From contig DATNCQ010000147.1 of assembly GCA_035571515.1 (NCBI GenBank), forward strand, positions 1-64,000: DNA of 64,000 nucleotides. Reading direction: 5' to 3'. Below are positions 16,266 to 22,912 of this stretch, one piece after another; the first letter of the stretch is position 1; every line of letters starts with the position of its first letter. A model generated the notes under the pieces. That model was not told the origin of the DNA. It saw nothing but the letters and a program-made list of their open reading frames with translations, and did not search any database. A program made the translations under genes and the position numbers. The stretch is from Gp6-AA40 sp035571515 (GTDB lineage: Bacteria; Acidobacteriota; Vicinamibacteria; Vicinamibacterales; UBA2999).

Positions 16266-17270
16266 CTAGCGCCAGCCGAGCCGGATGACGTCGAAGTCCG
16301 CGGCGGTGAGGCTCGCGAAGGCGGGGTTGAGCTCCGCATTGTTCCATCGCGCATCCATCGCGCCCGTCACGTACAGGTCGCTGCCGTTGTCGGCGACGAT
16401 CAACCCGTAGGTCTGCATCGCGCGGAAGATGTTCTGGATGTAGGCCGGGTACCTGCTGATGTCCTTCGACGTCTTCAGCCGCAGCCGCGCGCCCATCGGC
16501 AGTGCGCCGGCGGTCGTGCCCGCGCGGTGCGACGCCGGCCAGACGTAATCGTTCGTCCGGCGGACCGTCATCCGGAACGCATGGCGAACGGGGCCGCGCA
16601 TCGCCTCGTCGTAGCGCACGAGCCCGGGCAGGATGGCGAGACCCGCGGCGTCTGCTGATGTCCAGCCGTCGGGGCGGCGGCCGTTCGACGAGAGGTCGAA
16701 CACCGCGCCCGAACCGGCTTCCCACCGGTCGCGCGAGCCGTTCCATCTCGCCGCGAACAATTCGTAGAGGACCCACCTGTCCCGATCGACGATGAGCAGA
16801 TGGCGATCGCCGTCGGTCCCGCCGCCCGGCGCGCCGCCCTCGATGAAGTTCGGCTGCACCCGGGCCGCGTCCGGAATCGGGTAGCCGGTCTCGCCGCGGA
16901 AACCGGCGTCGCTCTCGCTGCCATAGTCAACGAAGGTCACGGCCACGCGTGGCTGGCTGCCGCTCACGCCGACATACGGGATGCCGTACGGCGGGGGGCC
17001 GAAATCGGGGTGCGCGGCGCGCGTCCGCCCGATGAAGCCGACGAAGGCGTCCGACTGCGTGTCGACGGGCGCGGCCGAAATGTCCTGGTTCCACCAGTTG
17101 TCCGCGGGAAAGGGCTGACGGCCGCCGAAATCGTCGGTCAGCTGGACGCGGGCGTCGCCGGCGGGGCTCGGGGTTGGGGTGCCGGGATTCGATGCAGGCG
17201 GCCCAGAAGGCGCCGCTGGCGTTCCGCCGCACGAGGCCAGCAACAAGCAGAAACACAGAGTTTTCCACAC
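16266..17270 (-). CDS. Secreted lipoprotein with WWNQDIS motif, unknown function
   Basis: 334 aa from the GTG at 17270. The short signal peptide VWKTLCFCLLLASCGG ends in a lipobox, followed by a Pro/Gly/Ser-rich linker. The folded part begins PFPADNWWNQDISAAPVD and contains PDFGPPPYGIPYV, GDRHLLIVDRDRWVLYELF and LRLKTSKDISRYPAYIQNIF. I recall this arrangement from uncharacterised extracellular proteins but cannot attach a function. The frame continues upstream of 17270 without sense. Convergent with the preceding gene, the two stops being directly adjacent. Confidence 0.78.
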   Translation of the reverse strand: MWKTLCFCLLLASCGGTPAAPSGPPASNPGTPTPSPAGDARVQLTDDFGGRQPFPADNWWNQDISAAPVDTQSDAFVGFIGRTRAAHPDFGPPPYGIPYVGVSGSQPRVAVTFVDYGSESDAGFRGETGYPIPDAARVQPNFIEGGAPGGGTDGDRHLLIVDRDRWVLYELFAARWNGSRDRWEAGSGAVFDLSSNGRRPDGWTSADAAGLAILPGLVRYDEAMRGPVRHAFRMTVRRTNDYVWPASHRAGTTAGALPMGARLRLKTSKDISRYPAYIQNIFRAMQTYGLIVADNGSDLYVTGAMDARWNNAELNPAFASLTAADFDVIRLGWR

Positions 17271-17364
17271 GATAGCCGCTCGAGCATCAAGAAATGGACC
17301 AGGTTGCTGCCTCGCGGGACGTAACCTTTTCCTTGTGCCGCGGTTTTCAGACAACGACGGAACT

Positions 17365-17946
17365 GTGACCGACGAGACACTCATGCACGCCGTGCGCAAG
17401 GGCGACGTCGCCAAGCTGGGACTCCTCTTCGAGCGCCACCACCGGCCGCTGTTCGACTTCCTCGCGCGGATGACCGGCAACGCGGCGGTCGCCGAGGACC
17501 TGGTGCAGGACGTCTTCGTCCGCGTGCTGAAATACCGCGCCACCTGGCGTGACGAGGGGCGGTTCGAGACGTGGCTGTTCCGCATCGCGCGCAACGCGCG
17601 CGCCGACTATTTCCGGAGCCGCACCCTCGACGAGCCGATAGACGAGGCCGCCGGCCACGCCTCGCACGCGCCGCTGGCCATCGACACGCTCGCGCGCGAC
17701 CGCGAGGTCGCCCGCCTGCAGCGGGCGCTGATGCTGCTGCGCGAGGACAAACGCGAGCTGATCGTCCTCGCTCGCTACCGGGGGATGAAGCTCGAAGCGA
17801 TTGCCGACCTCCTCGGCGTGGAAGTGGGAACGGTGAAGGTGCGCATGCACCGCGCCGTCAAGGACCTGCGCGACATCTTTCTGCGGTTGAACGAGAGATC
17901 ATCATGGAACACGACACACTCGGTCGGCTCCTTCCCGACGGCGTAG
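17365..17946 (+). CDS. ECF-type RNA polymerase sigma factor
   Basis: 193 aa from the GTG at 17365. Sigma region 2: AVAEDLVQDVFVRVLKY then FETWLFRIARNARADYF. Region 4: LREDKRELIVLARYRGMKLE then IADLLGVEVGTVKVRMHRAV. No region 1 or 3, as in extracytoplasmic-function sigma factors. First gene of an operon; its last 43 bases overlap the next gene, so the products are probably made in fixed ratio. The overlapping membrane protein is the natural candidate for its anti-sigma partner. Confidence 0.93.
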   Translation: MTDETLMHAVRKGDVAKLGLLFERHHRPLFDFLARMTGNAAVAEDLVQDVFVRVLKYRATWRDEGRFETWLFRIARNARADYFRSRTLDEPIDEAAGHASHAPLAIDTLARDREVARLQRALMLLREDKRELIVLARYRGMKLEAIADLLGVEVGTVKVRMHRAVKDLRDIFLRLNERSSWNTTHSVGSFPTA

Positions 17947-18653
17947 ATCCGCGCGAGGCCGACGAGCTCGACGCCACGTGGCGCCTGCTCGGCGCCATCG
18001 ACGCCCCGACGCCGGACGCCGAGCGGATGCGCGCGCGGCTCGACGCGGTGCTCGACGCCGTCGAGCAGACGCATGTTCCGTCGCGCCCGCACCCACTCCG
18101 CGGCTACGTCCTGCAGGGGCTCGCGGCCGCGGCCGTGCTCGTCATCGGGATTGGCATCGGATGGTATGCCGGCTCTGGCGGGTCCGCCTCCGGCGGCACC
18201 CGCCCTACATCAGAAACCGGTTCCGCGTCGGAAATCGCGGCGATGCGCGGCGAGATGCACGACCTGCGCGAGATGGTCTCGCTCTCGCTGATGCAGCAGC
18301 AGTCGGCAAGCGAGCGCATCAAGGGCGTGACGTGGACGGGCCAGCTCGATCGCCCGAGCGGCGAGATCGTCTCGGCGCTGCTCGACGGGCTGATGCACGA
18401 CCCGAACGTCAACGTCCGCCTCGCGACCATCGACGCGCTCGAGCGCTTCGCGTCGCGCGAGGACGTGCGGCGCGGCACGATCCAGGCGGTGCAGAGCCAG
18501 TCGTCGCCGCTGGTGCAGATTGCGCTGATCGACTTCATGGTGAAGACAAACGAACGCGAGTCGGCCGACACGCTGCGGCGGCTCGCGATGGATCCGCAGG
18601 TCAACGATGCCGTGCGCGCGCGCGCCGCGTGGGGCCTGCAGCAGCTGGGATAA
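17904..18653 (+). CDS. Membrane-anchored HEAT-repeat protein, candidate anti-sigma factor
   Basis: 249 aa from the ATG at 17904. The N-terminal ~65 aa are acidic and cytosolic (HDTLGRLLPDGVDPREADEL). One membrane helix follows (VLQGLAAAAVLVIGIGIGWY), then an extracytoplasmic part with a helical stalk (EIAAMRGEMHDLREMVSLSL) and two HEAT-like repeats (VNVRLATIDALERFASREDV; SSPLVQIALIDFMVKTN). It lacks the HxxxCxxC zinc motif of classical anti-sigmas; the anti-sigma role is inferred from topology and from the 43-base overlap with the sigma gene. Confidence 0.78.
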   Translation: MEHDTLGRLLPDGVDPREADELDATWRLLGAIDAPTPDAERMRARLDAVLDAVEQTHVPSRPHPLRGYVLQGLAAAAVLVIGIGIGWYAGSGGSASGGTRPTSETGSASEIAAMRGEMHDLREMVSLSLMQQQSASERIKGVTWTGQLDRPSGEIVSALLDGLMHDPNVNVRLATIDALERFASREDVRRGTIQAVQSQSSPLVQIALIDFMVKTNERESADTLRRLAMDPQVNDAVRARAAWGLQQLG

Positions 18654-18658
18654 CGGAC

Positions 18659-19618
18659 ATGAAAACCACTCTCGGACCTCTCCTCCTCGTGGTCGCCTTT
18701 GCGGCCTGCGCCGCCGCGCAGCCGAACGACCAGCGCTCGCCGCAACCGCCGCCGCTGCCGTCGGCGCCGCCGCAGGCCGCCGATGACGGCGCCCCCCAGC
18801 GGCTGACGATGGCGTTCAGCGACCCGGCCAGGCCTGGTACGGTCGAAGTCAACATGGTGACTGGCAGCATCACCGTCAGGGGAACGAACCGGAGGGACGT
18901 GCTGATCGAGGCGAGGCCCGCCTCCGGCCGGCAGCCGCAGCCGCCGCGCCGGCGCGTCCCGGACGAGCCGCCTCCGCCGGGGCTGCGCCGGCTGACGCAG
19001 AGCACGCCCTTCGACGTCGAAGAGGACAGGAACGTCATCTCGATCGAGGTCGATTCACCCGTCCGGGGCATGGACTTCACCATCGAGGTGCCGCCGCGCA
19101 CCAACCTCGACCTTGAAACCGTCATGGGGTCGGTGACCGTAGAAGGCGTCGACGGCGAGTTGGAGGTGGAGAGCGTCAACGGCGGGATCACGTTGACCAA
19201 CGTGGGCGGCTCCGTCGTGGCGCATTCGGTGAACGGCAAGCTGACGGCCAGCGTCGTCCGGGCGACGCCGCAGCAACCGATGGCATTTACGTCGCTGAAC
19301 GGCTCCGTCGACGTGACGCTGCCGGCGGCGGTGAAGGCCAACCTGAAGCTGCGGAGCGACCAGGGAGACGTCTACACCGATTTCGATCTGCAGCTTCGCC
19401 AGGATTCGTCCGACCCGAACCCGAACGTGAACATCGACCTCGACCGGCCGCGCGGCGACAACGCGCGGCAGCGCGTCGACGACGCACGGCAACGCGTGGA
19501 CAACGCGAGGCGGCGCGTCGAGGTGGACAAGGCGATCTACGGCTCGATCAATGGCGGTGGACCCGATTTCGAGATGCGGACCTTCAATGGAAACGTATAC
19601 GTCCGGAAGGGGAAGTAA
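18659..19618 (+). CDS. DUF4097-family secreted beta-repeat protein
   Basis: 319 aa. Signal peptide (MKTTLGPLLLVVAFAACAAA), Pro-rich spacer, then the DUF4097 right-handed beta-repeat: TVEVNMVTGSITVRGTNRRD, LDLETVMGSVTVEGVDGELE, VESVNGGITLTNVGGSVVAH, GSVDVTLPA, ending FEMRTFNGNVYVRKGK. Near the C-terminus (residues 267-287) it has three 7-residue units (DNARQRV, DDARQRV, DNARRRV) encoded by a 21-bp tandem repeat. DUF4097 proteins often accompany envelope-stress regulators (LiaX-type). Five bases after the HEAT gene, so in the sigma operon. Confidence 0.88.
   Translation: MKTTLGPLLLVVAFAACAAAQPNDQRSPQPPPLPSAPPQAADDGAPQRLTMAFSDPARPGTVEVNMVTGSITVRGTNRRDVLIEARPASGRQPQPPRRRVPDEPPPPGLRRLTQSTPFDVEEDRNVISIEVDSPVRGMDFTIEVPPRTNLDLETVMGSVTVEGVDGELEVESVNGGITLTNVGGSVVAHSVNGKLTASVVRATPQQPMAFTSLNGSVDVTLPAAVKANLKLRSDQGDVYTDFDLQLRQDSSDPNPNVNIDLDRPRGDNARQRVDDARQRVDNARRRVEVDKAIYGSINGGGPDFEMRTFNGNVYVRKGK
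19457..19519 (+). repeat. Three 21-bp coding tandem repeats
   Basis: Three in-frame 21-bp units (19457, 19478, 19499) encode DNARQRV, DDARQRV and DNARRRV inside the DUF4097 gene. The units are about 80% identical in DNA. They form a charged amphipathic helix inserted into an otherwise beta-type protein and could vary in copy number between strains. Confidence 0.85.
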
Positions 19619-19988
19619 CGGCGACGCGCCGGCACGGGTCGTGCTCTACGAGCCGACGCGCGAGCTGATAGCAGGCGGCGCGCGCATCCGGTTGCAGGAG
19701 CAGCCGTTCTTGATCCTCCAGCTGCTGCTGGCGCGCCGGGGCGGCGTGGTGACGCGCGACGAGCTCCGCGACCGGCTCTGGCCCGACGGGACGTTCGTCG
19801 ACTTCGAGCACAGCCTCAACGCCGCGATCAAGCGGCTGCGCGCGGCGCTCGGCGACGACGCGAAGGCGCCGCGCTACATCGAAACGCTGCCGCGGCTCGG
19901 GTATCGATGGATGGCCACCGTCGTGCCGCTCATCGAAGAGCGCCTGGCTCATTCCGCGGGCGGGCGGATCCAAATCGTCTGGAGCTGA
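19587..19988 (+). CDS. Lone CadC-type winged-helix DNA-binding protein (copy 1)
   Basis: 133 aa from the ATG at 19587, overlapping the DUF4097 gene by 32 bases. Only a Trans_reg_C (OmpR/CadC-type) domain is present: LYEPTRELIAGGARIRLQEQ, LLARRGGVVTRDELRDRLWP, DGTFVDFEHSLNAAIKRLRA, YIETLPRLGYRWM. Acidobacterial relatives normally continue with a membrane helix and TPR or beta-propeller part; here the protein ends within 30 residues, and its last 59 bases overlap the antisense LytTR gene. It may be a soluble regulator of the sigma operon or a truncated remnant. Copy 2 (22544) is nearly identical in the core. Confidence 0.78.
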   Translation: METYTSGRGSNGDAPARVVLYEPTRELIAGGARIRLQEQPFLILQLLLARRGGVVTRDELRDRLWPDGTFVDFEHSLNAAIKRLRAALGDDAKAPRYIETLPRLGYRWMATVVPLIEERLAHSAGGRIQIVWS

Positions 19989-20718
19989 GCAACGCGTCCA
20001 CGTGCTGGCGTCGCGCGCGGCTCACGCCGACCTCCGAGCCGTCGGAGAGGACCAGCACGAGCCCGTCGCGGTCGATCAGCTCGCGCACGTGCGCGACGTT
20101 GACGACGGCGGCGCGGTGCGCCCGCACGAAGCGGGCCGGGTCCAGGCGCGCTTCGAACGAGGCGAGCGAGGCGCGCAGCAGGTGGCGCCCGCGCGTCGAG
20201 TGCACCATCACACAGTAATCCTGCGCCTCCACCCAGATCACGTCGTCTTCGCTCACGACCAGCGTCCGCTCGCCCACTTTCAGCGCGAGCCGCTTGAGGT
20301 AGGTGTTCGCGCTGCCTTCGGCGATCTCGCTGGCGAGCTGACCGAGGCGCCGCTCGCGCACCCGTCGTTTCGCGCGTGCCAGCGACGCCAGCAGCCGCTC
20401 GCGCGAGAACGGCTTCAGCACGTAATCGGTCGCCGCGACGTCGAACGCCTGCGGCGCATACTGGCTGTAGGCCGTCGTGAAGACGACGACCGGCCCCCCG
20501 GGCGGCAGCCCGTCGGCGAGGCACAGCCCGTCGAGGCCGGGCATCTCGATGTCGAGGAAGACGATGTCCGGCCGGTCGCGCTCGATGGCCGCGCGCGCCG
20601 CCAGGCCGTCGCTGCACTCGCCGATGGCGTCCACCTCCGCGTCCGCATTCACGATGCCGGCCACGGCGGCGCGGGCGAGCGGCTCGTCGTCGACGACGAG
20701 AACGCGGAACTTCGTCAT
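19930..20718 (-). CDS. LytTR-family response regulator
   Basis: 262 aa. Receiver domain with acidic pocket VVDDEP, phospho-acceptor Asp56 (VFLDIEMPGLDG) and Lys in DYVLKPFSR, then a LytTR DNA-binding domain (RLALKVGERTLVVSEDDVIW, YCVMVHSTRGRHLLRASLAS, RFVRAHRAAVVNVAHV). LytTR domains bind paired direct repeats about two helical turns apart. The start overlaps the kinase stop by 4 bases (ATGA), so the pair is co-translated. Candidate target site: the 21-bp-spaced repeats at 21861-21889, upstream of its own operon and of the P460 gene. Confidence 0.95.
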   Translation of the reverse strand: MTKFRVLVVDDEPLARAAVAGIVNADAEVDAIGECSDGLAARAAIERDRPDIVFLDIEMPGLDGLCLADGLPPGGPVVVFTTAYSQYAPQAFDVAATDYVLKPFSRERLLASLARAKRRVRERRLGQLASEIAEGSANTYLKRLALKVGERTLVVSEDDVIWVEAQDYCVMVHSTRGRHLLRASLASFEARLDPARFVRAHRAAVVNVAHVRELIDRDGLVLVLSDGSEVGVSRARRQHVDALLSSRRFGSARPRNEPGALR

Positions 20719-21815
20719 CCGGCGGCCTGAATGCCCTCGATGCGGGCGACCACGGCAGGCAGGGTGATGTCGACGTCCGTACCGCCCGCCGGGCGGGAAG
20801 AGACCGCGAGCGATGCGCCGGTCCCGTAGCTGCGCTCGAGGCGGGACTGCGTGTTGCGCAGCCCGACGCCCGTGCAGGCGTGCACGTCGAAGTCCGCCGG
20901 CAGCCCCGCGCCATCATCGCGAATCCGGATGCGCAGCTGCCCTGCGTCGAGGCGCGCCGAGACGTCGAGGGTGCAGGCGCCGGCGCGGCGCGCGACGCCG
21001 TGGCGGAACGCGTTCTCCACCAGCGGCTGCAGCAGCAGCGTCGGCACCTCACAGTGCTCGCAGCCCGGGTCGACCGCGTAGGAGACGCTCAGGCGATCCA
21101 TGAACCGGACGCGTTGCAAGGCGATATAGCGCTGGACGAACGCGATCTCCGCGCCGAGCGTCGTCGTCGGGCCCGGCGTGTCGAGCGTCGAGCGCATCAG
21201 GTCGCTCAGCCCGAGCAGCATCGACAGCGCGCGATCGGGCGCTTCGGCGCGAATGAGCGTCGCGATCGAGTTCAGCGTGTTGAACAGGAAGTGCGGCTCG
21301 ATCTCGAGGCGCAGCGCGTCGAGCTGCGCGCGGGCGAGGTCGGCTTCCAGCCGCGATTCGCGCAGCGCCAGCCGCTGCGCCCGATCGGCCGCGTCGGCGC
21401 CGTAGCCAATCAGCAGCGCGAGGGTCGCGACGATGATGTCGAACATCCATTCGGACTTGGCCGCCGTCGCCAGCGCCGCGGCGAACCCGTAGCTCTGGAC
21501 CGGCACGAAGGGCTGGACGAGGACGATGGCCACGGCGTCGACGAGGACGTGGAGGGCCATGAGCGCGAGGACGAGGGCCGCCGTGCGCTGCCATTCGCGG
21601 GTCCGGAGCCGCCGCGGGTCGGCGATGCGAGCGCCCTGCGCGGTCAGCAGCGGCGCGACGGCCGCCCAGAACCACCAGCACGTCAGCTCCCAGGCCAGGA
21701 TGCGGACAAACGCATGACCGTGGCCCGTCATCGACACGTAGGTCTGCAGCGAGGCCGACAGGGCCGCTGCGGCCGCCACCGCGAACCCGCTCAACCACAT
21801 CACGCGCCTGGACAT
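20715..21815 (-). CDS. LytS/YehU-type sensor histidine kinase
   Basis: 366 aa. Four N-terminal membrane helices (VMWLSGFAVAAAAALSASLQ; ILAWELTCWWFWAAVAPLLT; LALMALHVLVDAVAIVLV; IIVATLALLIGYG) without an extracellular domain, then a His_kinase domain with phospho-acceptor His in EIEPHFLFNTLNSIATLI, and a HATPase with LLLQPLVENAFRHGV and DDGAGLP. Partner of the LytTR regulator encoded just downstream. TACTGT lies nine bases before the ATG. Confidence 0.94.
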   Translation of the reverse strand: MSRRVMWLSGFAVAAAAALSASLQTYVSMTGHGHAFVRILAWELTCWWFWAAVAPLLTAQGARIADPRRLRTREWQRTAALVLALMALHVLVDAVAIVLVQPFVPVQSYGFAAALATAAKSEWMFDIIVATLALLIGYGADAADRAQRLALRESRLEADLARAQLDALRLEIEPHFLFNTLNSIATLIRAEAPDRALSMLLGLSDLMRSTLDTPGPTTTLGAEIAFVQRYIALQRVRFMDRLSVSYAVDPGCEHCEVPTLLLQPLVENAFRHGVARRAGACTLDVSARLDAGQLRIRIRDDGAGLPADFDVHACTGVGLRNTQSRLERSYGTGASLAVSSRPAGGTDVDITLPAVVARIEGIQAAG

Positions 21816-21860
21816 ACGAGCGTCACAGTACAGGCGACGGCCCCCGCGTCACAACGGCCG

Positions 21861-21914
21861 TGCAGCCAGCGGCGGCGGCGATGCAGCCAACGGTTTTTCC
21901 GCGATTTGGCTGCA
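21861..21914. promoter_or_regulatory. TGCAGCCA repeats, candidate LytTR operator
   Basis: TGCAGCCA occurs at 21861 and 21882, exactly 21 bp apart in direct orientation, and once inverted as TGGCTGCA at 21907. The site is in the 140-base intergenic region between the divergent LytS kinase and cytochrome P460 genes. Direct repeats two helical turns apart are the known layout of LytTR binding sites. Binding by the adjacent regulator is inferred. Confidence 0.55.
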
Positions 21915-21955
21915 AAAGGGTTGTGCAGGCGGGCCGATGTCGCCAAGATACGCGC

Positions 21956-22528
21956 ATGAGAAAAATCACGGTGCTGGCGGCCCTCGTCCTGGTGGCCGCG
22001 GTCGTCGCCCAGTCACGCGCCCAGACGCCGCCGGCGGCGCCGGTAATGCCGCGCTACGACAAGGACCGTGCGCTGATCCTGCCGGCCGACTACCGCCGCT
22101 GGATTCTCGCGGGCACGTCGCTCGGCCTGAGCTACGCCGAGGACGCACCCGCCCATCCGATGTTCCACGAGACGCTGATCGAGCCGAGTGCCTATCAGCA
22201 CTTTGTCGAGACCGGCGAATTCCGCGAGGGCACGATGCTGGTGCTCATCGTGCACGGCGTCGAAGAGGGCTCGGTGCCGAGCCGGCACGGGCAGTACGCA
22301 GCCGCGGTGCACGGCGTGGAGATGGCGGTCAAGGATCGCGCCCGCATGCCCGAAGGGTGGGCGTACTACGCGTTCGGCGACGCCCCGCGCGCGGGCGCGG
22401 CAACGGCGCAGCCGAACACGTCGGGCAGCTGCTACGCCTGCCACTCGAAGAACGCCGCGCGTGACAACGTGTTCCTGCAGTTCTACTCGTCGCTGTCGGC
22501 GGCGGCGCCGGCGCCGCGCACGCGGTGA
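21956..22528 (+). CDS. Cytochrome P460-family c-type haem protein
   Basis: 190 aa from the ATG at 21956. Signal peptide (MRKITVLAALVLVAAVVAQS), then the P460 fold: DYRRWILAGTSLGLSYAEDA, HPMFHETLIEPSAYQHFVET, GEFREGTMLVLIVHGVEEGS, and a C-terminal haem-binding CYACHSKNAARDNVFLQFY. Family members handle hydroxylamine or nitric oxide, or have unknown redox roles; the exact reaction cannot be read from sequence. Periplasmic. Divergent from the LytTR two-component operon with candidate shared control. Confidence 0.9.
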   Translation: MRKITVLAALVLVAAVVAQSRAQTPPAAPVMPRYDKDRALILPADYRRWILAGTSLGLSYAEDAPAHPMFHETLIEPSAYQHFVETGEFREGTMLVLIVHGVEEGSVPSRHGQYAAAVHGVEMAVKDRARMPEGWAYYAFGDAPRAGAATAQPNTSGSCYACHSKNAARDNVFLQFYSSLSAAAPAPRTR

Positions 22529-22543
22529 CACCGTCTGGCCGTC

Positions 22544-22912
22544 ATGACGCTGGCCTTGCACGAGCCCACGCGTGAGCTGATGAAAGGCGACGCACGCCTC
22601 CGCCTGCAGGAGCAACCGTTCCAGATCCTGCAGCTGCTGATCGCGCGGCAGGGGGACGTGGTGACGCGCGACGAGTTGCGTGAGCGGCTGTGGCCCGGGG
22701 GGACGTTCGTCGACTTCGAGCACAGCCTGAATGCCGCCGTGAAGCGCCTGCGCGCGGCGCTCGGAGACGATCCGAAGGCGCCGCGCTACATCGAGACGCT
22801 GCCGCGGCGCGGCTATCGATGGATCGGCGCGACGCGCTCGTTACTGCTCCTTGTAGCCGAGGACGGGGTAGCTCCGGAGCTCCAGCTCCGAGAGCGTCGG
22901 GGTCCCCAGTGA
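22544..22912 (+). CDS. Lone CadC-type winged-helix DNA-binding protein (copy 2)
   Basis: 122 aa. The core (LHEPTRELMKGDARLRLQEQ, LIARQGDVVTRDELRERLWP, GGTFVDFEHSLNAAVKRLRA, YIETLPRRGYRWIG) matches copy 1 at 19587 almost residue for residue. Again the protein ends soon after the domain, and its last 72 bases overlap the antisense end of the convergent PDZ gene. Fifteen bases after the P460 gene, so probably in the same transcript. Either a small soluble regulator or a truncated CadC-like protein. Confidence 0.75.
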   Translation: MTLALHEPTRELMKGDARLRLQEQPFQILQLLIARQGDVVTRDELRERLWPGGTFVDFEHSLNAAVKRLRAALGDDPKAPRYIETLPRRGYRWIGATRSLLLLVAEDGVAPELQLRERRGPQ

